DNA of 64,000 nt from Streptomyces thermolilacinus SPC6. Its GTDB lineage: Bacteria; Actinomycetota; Actinomycetes; Streptomycetales; Streptomycetaceae. The notes beneath the pieces are model-generated. The model worked only from the letters and a program-made list of their open reading frames with translations, did no database searches and was not told the DNA's origin. Shown here one piece after another: positions 8,528 to 16,645 of the stretch. Position 1 is the first letter of the stretch. Every line of letters starts with the position of its first letter. The position numbers and the translations under genes are program-made. Location of the stretch: assembly GCF_000478605.2 (NCBI RefSeq), contig NZ_ASHX02000001.1:4665001-4729000 (forward strand), written 5' to 3'.

Positions 8528-11275
8528 TCAGGCGTCGCCGCCGGCCGGACCGGGGTCGGCAGCGGAGACGTCCAGCAGCTGGTAGCGGTCCACCGCCTGC
8601 TTCAGCGCCGAGCGGTCCACCTTGCCCTGCCGTGCCAGCTCCGTCAGCACGGCCAGCACGATGGACTGCGCGTCGATGTGGAAGTACCGGCGGGCGGCGC
8701 CGCGCGTGTCCGCGAAGCCGAAGCCGTCCGCGCCGAGCGAGCTGTACGGGCCCGGCACCCAGCGCGAGATCTGGTCCGGCACCGACCGCATCCAGTCCGA
8801 GACGGCCACGAACGGACCGTCGGCACCCGACAGCTTCCGCGTCACGTACGGAACGCGGGGCTCCTCCTCCGGGTGCAGCAGGTTGTACTGCTCGGCCTCC
8901 ACCGCGTCGCGGCGCAGCTCGTTCCACGACGTCGCCGACCACACGTCCGCGCGGACGTTCCACTCCTCCGCCAGGATCCGCTGCGCCTCCACGGCCCAGG
9001 GAACGGCCACGCCGGACGCCATGATCTGCGCCGGGATGGAACCGGCCTGGCCGGTGCTGAACCGGTAGACGCCCCTGACGATGCCCTCCGCGTCCACGTC
9101 CGCCGGTTCCGCCGGGTGCTGGATCGGCTCGTTGTACACGGTGAGGTAGTAGAAGACGTCCTCGCCGTGCGGGTACTCCTCCGAGGAGCCGTACATCCGC
9201 CGCAGCCCGTCCTTCACGATGTGCGCGATCTCGTACCCGAAGGCCGGGTCGTAGGCGACGCACGCCGGGTTCGTCGAGGCCAGCAGCTGCGAGTGGCCGT
9301 CCGCGTGCTGGAGGCCCTCACCGGTCAGCGTCGTACGGCCGGCGGTCGCGCCCAGTACGAAACCGCGCGCCAGCTGGTCGGCCATCTGCCAGAACTGGTC
9401 ACCGGTGCGCTGGAAACCGAACATCGAGTAGAAGACGTATACGGGGATGAGCGGCTCGCCGTGTGTCGCGTACGCCGAACCCGCCGCGGTCAGCGAAGCC
9501 GTGCAGCCCGCCTCGGAGATGCCGTCGTGCAGCATCTGCCCGGTCGGCGACTCCTTGTAGGCGAGGAGCAGCTCCCGGTCCACGGCCTCGTACTGCTGGC
9601 CCAGCGGGTTGTAGATCTTGGCGCTCGGGAAGAACGAGTCCATGCCGAACGTGCGGTACTCGTCCGGCGCGATCAGCACGAACCGCTTGCCGATCTCCTT
9701 GTCCCGCATCAGGTCCTTCAGCAGCCGCACGAACGCCATCGTCGTCGCGATCGACTGCTGCCCCGACCCCTTCTTCACCGCCGCGTACACCTTGTCGTCC
9801 GGCAGCGTCAGCGGCTTCGACCGCACGACGCGCGTCGGGACGTACCCGCCCAGCGCCCGGCGCCGGTCGTGCATGTACTGGATCTCCTCCGAGTCCCGGC
9901 CCGGGTGGTAGTACGGCGGCAGGCCGGACTCCAGCTCGCTGTCGGGGATCGGCAGGTGCAGACGGTCGCGGAAGCGCTTCAGGTCGTCCACCGTCAGCTT
10001 CTTCATCTGGTGGGTGGCGTTGCGGCCCTCGAAGTTCGGACCGAGCGTCCAGCCCTTGACCGTCTGGGCCAGGATCACCGTCGGCTGGCCCTTGTGGGCC
10101 TTGGCCGCCGCGTACGCCGCGTAGATCTTCCGGTGGTCGTGGCCACCGCGCCCCAGGTGCAGCAACTGCTGGTCGGTCATGCCCTCGACCATCGCGCGCA
10201 GGCGGTGGTCGTCGCCGAAGAAGTGCTCACGGATGTACGCGCCGGACTCCGTGGCGTACGTCTGGAACTGCCCGTCCGGCGTCGTGTTCATCTTGTTGAC
10301 CAGGATGCCGTCGCGGTCCTGGGCCAGCAGCGGGTCCCAGGAACGGTCCCAGACCAGCTTGATCACGTTCCAGCCGGCGCCCCGGAAGACCGACTCCAGT
10401 TCCTGGATGATCTTGCCGTTGCCCCGCACCGGACCGTCGAGGCGCTGGAGGTTGCAGTTGACGACGAAGGTCAGGTTGTCGAGGCCCTCGCGGGCGGCCA
10501 GGGTCAGCTGCCCCAGCGACTCCGGCTCGTCCATCTCGCCGTCACCCAGGAAGGCCCACACGTGCGACCGCGACGTGTCCGCGATGCCACGCGCCTCCAT
10601 GTAGCGGTTCATCCGCGCCTGGTAGATCGCGCCCAGCGGGCCCAGGCCCATGGAGACCGTGGGGAACTCCCAGAAGTCCGGCATCAGCCGGGGGTGCGGA
10701 TACGACGAGAGGCCGTCGGGGTACTTCGACTTCTCCTGGCGGAAGCCGTCCAGCTGCGTCTCGCTCAGCCGGTCCAGCAGGAACGCGCGGGCGTAGATGC
10801 CGGGCGAGGCGTGACCCTGGAAGAAGATCTGGTCGCCCCCGTCACCCTCGTCCTTGCCCCGGAAGAAGTGGTTGAAGCCCACGTCGTACAGGGAGGCGGA
10901 GGACGCGAAGGTGGCGATGTGACCGCCGACGCCGATCCCCGGGCGCTGCGCCCGCGAGACCATCACGGCGGCGTTCCAGCGAGTCGCGTTGAGGATCTTG
11001 CGTTCGATCTCCTCGTTGCCGGGGAAGAACGGCTCGTCCTTGGTGGCGATGGTGTTGACGTAGTCCGTGCTGCGCATCTCGGGCACGGCCACGCGCTTCT
11101 CGCGGGCCCGCTCGATCAGCCGGAGCATCAGATAACGAGCGCGCTCCCGCCCCCGTGCGTCCACGGCGGCGTCGAGGGAGTCGAGCCATTCCTGGGTCTC
11201 TTCCGGATCGAAGTCCGGGACCTGGCTGGGAAGGCCGCCAATGATGATCGGATTGCGATCGGTTCCGGAAGCCAC
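8528..11275 (-). CDS. aceE: Pyruvate dehydrogenase E1 component, homodimeric
   Basis: Thiamine-diphosphate-dependent E1 subunit (915 residues, normal length for AceE). It decarboxylates pyruvate and transfers the acetyl group to lipoyl-E2, feeding the TCA cycle from glycolysis. The N-terminal half holds the ThDP/Mg motif GDGEMDEPESLGQL followed by the conserved NCNLQRLDGPV. Other hallmark blocks are RKILNATRWNAAVM, GHIATFASSASLYD, FEGRNATHQMKK and APDEYRTFGMDS. GTG start at 11275 is preceded by GAAGGA at good spacing. The gene is transcribed alone, divergent from the DUF3052 gene, the usual Streptomyces arrangement. E2 and E3 genes are not in this window. Confidence 0.98.
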   Translation of the reverse strand: MASGTDRNPIIIGGLPSQVPDFDPEETQEWLDSLDAAVDARGRERARYLMLRLIERAREKRVAVPEMRSTDYVNTIATKDEPFFPGNEEIERKILNATRWNAAVMVSRAQRPGIGVGGHIATFASSASLYDVGFNHFFRGKDEGDGGDQIFFQGHASPGIYARAFLLDRLSETQLDGFRQEKSKYPDGLSSYPHPRLMPDFWEFPTVSMGLGPLGAIYQARMNRYMEARGIADTSRSHVWAFLGDGEMDEPESLGQLTLAAREGLDNLTFVVNCNLQRLDGPVRGNGKIIQELESVFRGAGWNVIKLVWDRSWDPLLAQDRDGILVNKMNTTPDGQFQTYATESGAYIREHFFGDDHRLRAMVEGMTDQQLLHLGRGGHDHRKIYAAYAAAKAHKGQPTVILAQTVKGWTLGPNFEGRNATHQMKKLTVDDLKRFRDRLHLPIPDSELESGLPPYYHPGRDSEEIQYMHDRRRALGGYVPTRVVRSKPLTLPDDKVYAAVKKGSGQQSIATTMAFVRLLKDLMRDKEIGKRFVLIAPDEYRTFGMDSFFPSAKIYNPLGQQYEAVDRELLLAYKESPTGQMLHDGISEAGCTASLTAAGSAYATHGEPLIPVYVFYSMFGFQRTGDQFWQMADQLARGFVLGATAGRTTLTGEGLQHADGHSQLLASTNPACVAYDPAFGYEIAHIVKDGLRRMYGSSEEYPHGEDVFYYLTVYNEPIQHPAEPADVDAEGIVRGVYRFSTGQAGSIPAQIMASGVAVPWAVEAQRILAEEWNVRADVWSATSWNELRRDAVEAEQYNLLHPEEEPRVPYVTRKLSGADGPFVAVSDWMRSVPDQISRWVPGPYSSLGADGFGFADTRGAARRYFHIDAQSIVLAVLTELARQGKVDRSALKQAVDRYQLLDVSAADPGPAGGDA

Positions 11276-11683
11276 GCTGTTCCTTCGCTGTCGATGTGTC
11301 TACGGCTGATGGCATGCGGGACGGTGTGTCGGCTTTGCGGTCGCGTCGCCACCATCGTGTACCCCATGGACGCCCACGTCATCTCTACCGAGGGGTAACC
11401 CGCTTTCGCCGGGTACGGCAGCGGCGTCCGGGGCGGCGGCCGGGCCCCCTGGCGGGCACGGGTCGCATACAACCCCCTAAAGTGGGTCAAGAGGTGTGGT
11501 GTGTGTCACGACCGGAGGAGGGCGGGTACCCGGAGTTGCGGCAGGACGGCCCCAAAAGTCACCGTTTCGGCGGTCTAGGTCGCCGGGTACTTGCGCGATC
11601 CGTCCAGCACGTGTGGACTACGCCCAATGCCACGCGTACGCGCGCGGCCGAAGCACTTTCCCATCATGATCAGGAGGCAAGCC
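11276..11683. other. Intergenic region between aceE and the DUF3052 gene
   Basis: These 408 bases should hold the divergent promoters of aceE and the DUF3052 gene. No credible gene is seen. A minus-strand TTGACC at about 11486 followed by AT-richer sequence could be a -35 element for aceE, but no matching -10 hexamer at 17-18 bases is convincing. Confidence 0.4.
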
Positions 11684-12121
11684 GTGAGCGCGACCGCGGA
11701 CCACGCGGAGGAGCGGACCAACCCGGCCGCAAGGCTGGGGTTCGAGCCCGGACAGGTGGTCCAGGAGATCGGCTACGACGACGATGTCGAGCAGGAGCTC
11801 CGTGAGGACATCGAGGCTGTCATCGGCCAGGAACTCGTCGACGAGGACTACGACGACGTCGCGGACGTCGTGCTGCTGTGGTTCCGCGACGAGGACGGCG
11901 ACCTCACGGACGCGCTGGTCGACGCCATCGGCCTGATCGAGGAGGGCGGCCAGATCTGGCTCATGACGCCCAAGACCGGGCGTGACGGCTACATCGAGCC
12001 CAGCGACATCAACGAGGCCGCCCAGACCGCCGGCCTCTCCCAGACCCGGAGCATCAACGCGGGCAAGGACTGGGTCGGCAGTCGCCTGGTCAGCCCCAAG
12101 GCGGGCAAGCCCAAGCGCTGA
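11684..12121 (+). CDS. DUF3052 family protein
   Basis: Acidic conserved actinobacterial protein of 145 residues, beginning at GTG 11684 behind an excellent AGGAGG site. Homologous proteins are found throughout Streptomyces, usually divergent from aceE as here. Distinctive blocks are GQVVQEIGYDDDVEQELR, VIGQELVDEDYDDVAD and IWLMTPKTGRDGYIEP. No membrane segment, metal site or nucleotide motif is visible. The DUF3052 fold is unassigned to a reaction; conservation suggests a housekeeping role. A 14-bp terminator follows directly. Confidence 0.9.
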   Translation: MSATADHAEERTNPAARLGFEPGQVVQEIGYDDDVEQELREDIEAVIGQELVDEDYDDVADVVLLWFRDEDGDLTDALVDAIGLIEEGGQIWLMTPKTGRDGYIEPSDINEAAQTAGLSQTRSINAGKDWVGSRLVSPKAGKPKR

Positions 12122-12141
12122 CCGCCCGCTCCCGCAGCCGA

Positions 12142-12174
12142 GAGGTCCCCGCCGAGCACATCGGCGGGGACCTC
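12142..12174 (+). terminator. Intrinsic terminator between DUF3052 gene and peroxiredoxin
   Basis: Perfect 14-bp stem, 12142-12155 with 12161-12174, around a 5-base loop. It starts 20 bases after the DUF3052 stop codon. Confidence 0.85.
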
Positions 12175-12226
12175 GTTGCGTAGGGTGGGACCCCAGCGAT
12201 CCGCCCACCGAAGGGATGCTTTTGCC

Positions 12227-12685
12227 ATGGCGATCGAGGTCGGCACGAAGGCTCCGGACTTCGAACTGAAGGACAACCACGGGCGCACCGTGCGACTCGG
12301 CGACTTCCGCGGCGAGAAGAACGTCGTGCTGCTCTTCTACCCGTTCGCGTTCACCGGCGTCTGCACCGGTGAGCTGTGCGCGCTCCGGGACCAGCTGCCG
12401 CGCTTCGTCAACGAGGACACCCAGCTGCTGGCCGTCTCGAACGACTCCATCCACACCCTGCGCGTGTTCGCCGAGCAGGAGGGCCTGGAGTACCCGCTGC
12501 TGTCGGACTTCTGGCCGCACGGCGAGGTCTCCCGCGCCTACGGCGTCTTCGACGAGGAGAAGGGCTGCGCGGTGCGCGGCACCTTCATCATCGACAAGGA
12601 GGGCGTGGTGCGCTGGACGGTCGTCAACGGCCTGCCGGACGCCCGCGACCTGAACGACTACGTCAAGGCACTCGACGCCCTCTGA
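12227..12685 (+). CDS. Peroxiredoxin, AhpE-like
   Basis: Thiol peroxidase of 152 residues that reduces hydroperoxides in the cytoplasm. The active-site block FYPFAFTGVCTGELCALRD contains the peroxidatic Cys (in TGVC, about residue 45) with the nearby Thr, plus a second Cys four residues later. The conserved Arg and the Trp-containing VRWTVVNGLPDARDLNDY end are present. The pattern is closest to mycobacterial AhpE (1-Cys, mycothiol or mycoredoxin dependent), although Bcp-like assignment is possible. ATG at 12227 with AAGGGA upstream. Flanked by terminators on both sides, so monocistronic. Confidence 0.92.
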   Translation: MAIEVGTKAPDFELKDNHGRTVRLGDFRGEKNVVLLFYPFAFTGVCTGELCALRDQLPRFVNEDTQLLAVSNDSIHTLRVFAEQEGLEYPLLSDFWPHGEVSRAYGVFDEEKGCAVRGTFIIDKEGVVRWTVVNGLPDARDLNDYVKALDAL

Positions 12686-12693
12686 CGTCCCTG

Positions 12694-12734
12694 GGGCGCG
12701 GGGCGGCCACCGTGACGCGTGGGGCCCCGCGCCC
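12694..12734 (+). terminator. Intrinsic terminator after peroxiredoxin
   Basis: An 11-bp perfect stem (12694-12704 with 12724-12734) encloses a 19-base loop and is followed by TTT. It starts 9 bases after the stop codon. Confidence 0.7.
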
Positions 12735-12798
12735 TTTCGGCCGTGCATGACCACGGCCGAAACCCCTGGCGCATCGGTTCAAGAGCGTGCTCACGGTG

Positions 12799-12825
12799 GG
12801 AACCCCTCACTAGTATCCAGTCGTT
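12799..12825 (+). promoter_or_regulatory. Possible ECF-sigma promoter for the Ter cluster
   Basis: GGAACC at 12799-12804 and CGTT at 12822-12825 are spaced by 17 bases, resembling the GGAAC/CGTT promoters used by extracytoplasmic-function sigma factors. They lie 57-83 bases upstream of the first terD start. The spacing is at the long end, so this is a weak call. Confidence 0.3.
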
Positions 12826-12881
12826 GATCCGATGCCAACGCACGACGGGGGCGCTGCCCCTGGAAACCAATGGAGGGACTC

Positions 12882-13457
12882 GTGGGAGTCAGCCTCAGCA
12901 AGGGCGGCAACGTCTCGCTGACCAAGGCCGCACCCAACCTGACCGCGGTCACGGTCGGTCTCGGCTGGGACGTCCGGACCACCACCGGTACGGACTTCGA
13001 CCTGGACGCGAGCGCTCTGCTGCTGAACGCCCAGGGCAAGGTCGCCACCGACGGCAACTTCGTCTTCTTCAACAACCTGAAGAGCCCGGACGGCTCCGTC
13101 GAGCACACCGGCGACAACCTCACCGGTGAGGGCGAGGGTGACGACGAGCAGATCAAGGTCAACCTCGCCACGGTCCCGGCCGACGTCGACAAGATCGTCT
13201 TCCCGGTCTCCATCTACGACGCCGAGACCCGTCAGCAGTCCTTCGGTCAGGTGCGCAACGCGTTCATCCGCGTCGTGAACCAGGCCGACGGCCAGGAGCT
13301 GGCGCGCTACGACCTGAGCGAGGACGCCTCGACGGAGACGGCGATGGTCTTCGGCGAGCTGTACCGCCACGGCGCGGAGTGGAAGTTCCGCGCCATCGGC
13401 CAGGGTTACGCCTCCGGCCTGCGCGGCATCGCGCAGGACTTCGGCGTGAACGTCTGA
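12882..13457 (+). CDS. terD: TerD family stress protein
   Basis: Calcium-binding TerD-fold protein of 191 residues, typical length. The GTG at 12882 is preferred over ATG 12870 because homologues start (M)GVSLSKGGNVSL and a GGAGGG site sits upstream. Acidic loops that coordinate Ca2+ in TerD structures are present: FDLDASALLL, then DGSVEHTGDNLTGEGEGDDE, and a third around YDAETRQQSFGQVRNAFIRV. The C-terminal block GELYRHGAEWKFRAIGQGYASGL is diagnostic. TerD proteins act in tellurite, phage and membrane stress responses, probably as part of TerC-linked membrane complexes. First gene of the cluster. Confidence 0.95.
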   Translation: MGVSLSKGGNVSLTKAAPNLTAVTVGLGWDVRTTTGTDFDLDASALLLNAQGKVATDGNFVFFNNLKSPDGSVEHTGDNLTGEGEGDDEQIKVNLATVPADVDKIVFPVSIYDAETRQQSFGQVRNAFIRVVNQADGQELARYDLSEDASTETAMVFGELYRHGAEWKFRAIGQGYASGLRGIAQDFGVNV

Positions 13458-13908
13458 GCCGTACCGCAGTTCCGCCCGGCGCCGCACCCGTCCGTGCGGC
13501 GCCGGACGTGCGGTCCCACGCCGCACGGCGCGGACCGGTGCGGCGACGGCGCGCGGTGCGCATGGCCGCTCGCGGCCTCACCGCGCCGACCGGCGCACCG
13601 CACGCGGGCCGCACGCTTCAGGGCATACGGCACGAGGCACCGACCGGCACACCGTACGGACACCGCACCGACCGGCACGACCCGCGCACCGCACAGCACC
13701 CAACGGCCCGGACGCCGCACAGCACCGACCGGTACGAACGGCGCACGGGCACCGCACCAACCGGCGCACCGGCCATCACCGCACGCACGGCACGCGGCCC
13801 CGCGCCACGGCACGCGGGCACGGCAGCGCACGGCGCGTCGCACGGGCTCCGCACGCGGCGCCACGGACGCAGGACAGCAGCAGTACGTCACCGGGGAGGA
13901 TCATCGTC
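13458..13908 (+). repeat. Degenerate GC-rich repeat spacer between the two terD genes
   Basis: These 451 bases hold no credible gene. They are made of degenerate direct repeats built from units such as GACCGGCACACCG, CGCACCGCAC and CACGGCACGCGG. The stretch is notably poor in T on the plus strand. Read in one frame it yields repeating Ala-Pro-Thr-Gly, in another His/Arg-rich text, neither protein-like. It may be an expanded simple repeat or a long structured leader of the second terD gene. Only the final GGGGAGGATC at 13891-13900 region is an evident functional site (ribosome binding). Confidence 0.6.
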
Positions 13909-14484
13909 ATGGGCGTCACGCTCGCCAAGGGAGGCAACGTCTCCCTCTCCAAGGCCGCACCCAATCTGACCCAGGTGCTGGTCGGGCTCGGCTGGGACGC
14001 GCGCTCCACCACCGGAGCGCCCTTCGACCTCGACGCCAGCGCGCTGCTCTGCCAGTCCGGCAGGGTCCTCGGCGACGAGTGGTTCATCTTCTACAACAAC
14101 CTCACCAGCCCCGACGGCTCCGTCCAGCACACCGGCGACAACCTCACCGGTGAGGGCGACGGCGACGACGAGTCGCTGATCGTGGACCTCAGCGCGGTCC
14201 CCGCCCACTGCGACAAGATCATCTTCCCGGTCTCGATCCATGAGGCCGACAACCGCGGCCAGACGTTCGGCCAGGTCAGCAATGCGTTCATCCGCGTCGT
14301 CAACCAGGCGGACGGCCAGGAGCTGGCGCGCTACGACCTGAGCGAGGACGCCTCGACGGAGACCGCGATGATCTTCGGCGAGCTGTACCGCTACGGCGGC
14401 GAATGGAAATTCAGGGCCGTCGGTCAGGGGTACGCGTCGGGGCTCCGGGGCATCGCTCTAGACTTCGGGGTCAATGTTTCCTAA
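13909..14484 (+). CDS. terD: TerD family stress protein, second copy
   Basis: Paralogue of the upstream terD gene with the same length (191 residues) and about three-quarters identity by eye. ATG at 13909 has a GGGGAGGA site. Calcium-loop acids are intact (FDLDASALLC, DGSVQHTGDNLTGEGDGDDE). Differences cluster in the middle, where this copy has CQSGRVLGDEWFIFYNN in place of NAQGKVATDGNFVFFNN, and it carries extra Cys residues (ALLCQ, AHCDKI). The tandem pair is usual in Streptomyces and allows homo- or hetero-complexes. It is separated from the first copy by a repeat-rich spacer. Confidence 0.95.
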   Translation: MGVTLAKGGNVSLSKAAPNLTQVLVGLGWDARSTTGAPFDLDASALLCQSGRVLGDEWFIFYNNLTSPDGSVQHTGDNLTGEGDGDDESLIVDLSAVPAHCDKIIFPVSIHEADNRGQTFGQVSNAFIRVVNQADGQELARYDLSEDASTETAMIFGELYRYGGEWKFRAVGQGYASGLRGIALDFGVNVS

Positions 14485-14516
14485 AGCTCGTCTCAGGGTT
14501 CGCTCAAGGCCCGGCG

Positions 14517-14576
14517 CAATCGGCGTGGAGGAGCCCCTCCCGCAGGCTTCGCCCGGGGGGACCCCCAACACGATTG
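14517..14576 (+). promoter_or_regulatory. Structured leader in front of the DUF475 gene
   Basis: An outer stem CAATCG (14517-14522) pairs with CGATTG (14571-14576). Inside it are a small hairpin GGAGG/CCTCC (14527-14531 with 14536-14540) and a run GGGGGG/CCCCC. The element ends 8 bases before the GTG start, and no free Shine-Dalgarno is visible, so it may control translation. It also resembles C/G-rich intergenic hairpins scattered in Streptomyces genomes. It does not fit the yybP-ykoY motif. Confidence 0.4.
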
Positions 14577-14584
14577 GGTAGTCA

Positions 14585-15730
14585 GTGGTTCTGAAAACCT
14601 TCGGCTGGTCGTTCGCCGTCACGGCGCTCGGCCTCGCTTTCGCCGCCTGGCAGTGGGGGTGGGAGGCGTTCGGGATCGTACTGATCCTGTCCATCCTCGA
14701 GATCTCCCTCTCCTTCGACAACGCGGTCGTCAACGCCGGAATCCTCAAGAAGATGAACGCCTTCTGGCAGAAGATCTTCCTGACGATCGGCATCCTGATC
14801 GCGGTGTTCGGTATGCGACTGGTCTTCCCCGTCGTCATCGTCGCGATCAGCGCCAAGGTCGGCCCCATCGAGGCCGTGCAGCTGGCGCTCGACCAGCCGA
14901 AGCAGTACGAGGACCTGGTCACCGACGCCCACGCGGCCATCGCCGCCTTCGGCGGGATGTTCCTGCTGATGATCTTCCTCGACTTCATCTTCGAGGAGCG
15001 CGAGTTCCAGTGGCTGGCCTGGCTGGAGCGCCCGCTCGCCAGGCTCGGCAAGATCGACATGCTTTCGGTCTGTGTCGCGCTCATCGTCCTCCTCGTCAGC
15101 GCGATGACGTTCGCCACCGAGGCGCACACCAGCGCGGGCCATGCCGACAAGTCCGCCACAGTGCTGCTCTCCGGCGTCGCCGGCCTGATCACGTACCTGG
15201 TCGTCGGCGGCCTCTCCGGCTACTTCGAGAACAAGCTGGAGGAATCGGAGGAGCGGGAGCACGAGGAGGAGGAGAAGGCCAAGCGGCAGGGCAAGCCGGT
15301 CTCCGCGGTCGGCCTCGCCGGAAAGGCCGCGTTCTTCCTCTTCCTGTACCTGGAGGTCCTGGACGCCTCGTTCTCCTTCGACGGTGTCATCGGCGCCTTC
15401 GCCATCACGAACCACATCTTCTGGATGGCGCTCGGCCTCGGCATCGGCGCCATGTACGTCCGGTCGCTCACCGTCTACCTGGTCCGCCAGGGCACGCTGG
15501 ACGAGTACGTGTACCTGGAGCACGGCGCGCACTACGCCATCGGCGCCCTCGCCGCGATCCTGCTGATCACCATCCAGCACGAGATCAGCGAGCTCATCAC
15601 CGGCACCATCGGTGTGTTCCTGATCGCCGCGTCCTTCCTCTCCTCGCTCCGCCGCAACAAGCGCATCGCGGTGGCCGAGGGCGGTGCGGGCGGCCCCGGC
15701 GAGAAGGCCGAGGTCTCGTCCGGAGCGTGA
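14585..15730 (+). CDS. DUF475 membrane protein, TerC superfamily
   Basis: Polytopic membrane protein of 381 residues from GTG 14585. Seven to nine hydrophobic segments; TerC-type acidic motifs inside helices, LEISLSFDNAVVNA near residue 40 and LDASFSFDGVIGAFAIT near 260, form a two-fold repeat and probably a cation path. A charged cytoplasmic loop (EESEEREHEEEEKAKRQG) separates the halves. TerC-family members export Mn2+ or other metals and help load secreted metalloproteins; in Ter systems they are the membrane partner of TerD proteins. Here it follows two terD genes and precedes a terA-like gene. Confidence 0.93.
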   Translation: MVLKTFGWSFAVTALGLAFAAWQWGWEAFGIVLILSILEISLSFDNAVVNAGILKKMNAFWQKIFLTIGILIAVFGMRLVFPVVIVAISAKVGPIEAVQLALDQPKQYEDLVTDAHAAIAAFGGMFLLMIFLDFIFEEREFQWLAWLERPLARLGKIDMLSVCVALIVLLVSAMTFATEAHTSAGHADKSATVLLSGVAGLITYLVVGGLSGYFENKLEESEEREHEEEEKAKRQGKPVSAVGLAGKAAFFLFLYLEVLDASFSFDGVIGAFAITNHIFWMALGLGIGAMYVRSLTVYLVRQGTLDEYVYLEHGAHYAIGALAAILLITIQHEISELITGTIGVFLIAASFLSSLRRNKRIAVAEGGAGGPGEKAEVSSGA

Positions 15731-15846
15731 CGGTCACCGCACGCGCCGGGGTGTGAGCACCCCGGCGATGCGGAACGCTTCCTTGCGGGGCGGCCGGGGC
15801 GCTCCCGGCCGCCCCGCCGCGTATCCGTACACCTTTGGGGGGTGGC

Positions 15847-16584
15847 ATGGCCTTCTGGGACAGCCTGCGGCAGAACAGGACGGCGCAGTTCGACACGGGC
15901 AGCGCCGCGACCAACGCGATCGACCTGACCAGGCGGCGCCCGACGCTCTCGCTCACCAAGCAGGGCGCCACGAGCGGCAATCTGCGCGTCAACCTCTCAT
16001 GGAAGATGCGCACGTCCGACTTCGACGACAGGTCCCGGCAGAGCGGCCGGCTGCTGCGGCATCCGCTGAAGTTCTTCCAGCCCGAACCGGTCCAGGCCCA
16101 CACGCGGGCGGTGGCCAGCGTCGATCTGGACATCGGGTGCCTGTACGAGCTGGCCGACGGCTCCAAGGGGGTCGTCCAGCCGCTCGGCGGCTACTACGGC
16201 GACCTCAACGACCCGCCGTACGTGAAGCTCAGCGGCGACGACCGGTTCGGCTCCTCCGGGGAGACGATCTTCGTCAACCTCGACCACCGCGACGACTTCA
16301 AGCGGCTGCTGTTCTTCGTCTACATCTACGACCAGACGCCCGCCTTCGACCGCACGCACGCCATGATGACGCTCTACCCGAGCAGCGGCCCGCGCATCGA
16401 GATCGAGCTGGACGAGCGCGCGCCCGAGGCCCGCTCCTGCGCGGTGTTCCTGCTGGAGAACGTCAAGGGCGAGCTGCTGGTGCGGCGCGAGGTGAAGTTC
16501 GTCTACGGCTTCCAGGGCGAGCTGGACCGGATGTACGGCTGGGGCATGCAGTGGGGCCGCGGCTTCAAGGCCGGGGCGTCCTGA
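15847..16584 (+). CDS. TerA-like tellurium resistance protein
   Basis: TerD-superfamily member of 245 residues. ATG at 15847 behind GGGGGGTGG; a TTG four codons earlier is less likely. It opens with FWDSLRQNRTAQFDTGSAATNAIDLTRRRPTLSLTK, typical of the Streptomyces TerA branch, followed by a TerD-like beta sandwich (VASVDLDIGCLYEL, TIFVNLDHRDDFKRLLFFVYIYD) and ends with YGFQGELDRMYGWGMQWGRGFK. TerA proteins are soluble partners of TerD/TerC. The DLDIGCL block aligns with the calcium motif of TerD. The gene ends the first co-oriented run of the Ter cluster. Confidence 0.88.
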   Translation: MAFWDSLRQNRTAQFDTGSAATNAIDLTRRRPTLSLTKQGATSGNLRVNLSWKMRTSDFDDRSRQSGRLLRHPLKFFQPEPVQAHTRAVASVDLDIGCLYELADGSKGVVQPLGGYYGDLNDPPYVKLSGDDRFGSSGETIFVNLDHRDDFKRLLFFVYIYDQTPAFDRTHAMMTLYPSSGPRIEIELDERAPEARSCAVFLLENVKGELLVRREVKFVYGFQGELDRMYGWGMQWGRGFKAGAS

Positions 16585-16645
16585 CGGCCACACCGCCGCC
16601 CGGTCCGCCGCGCCCCGGTCCGTCCGCCCCGGCCCCGTACCGTGC

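Noticed and set aside
14521..14580. yybP-ykoY Mn riboswitch before the DUF475 gene
   Set aside because: The GGGGAGTAGC and GAGACCTT blocks that define the motif are missing, unlike the true example at 41161.
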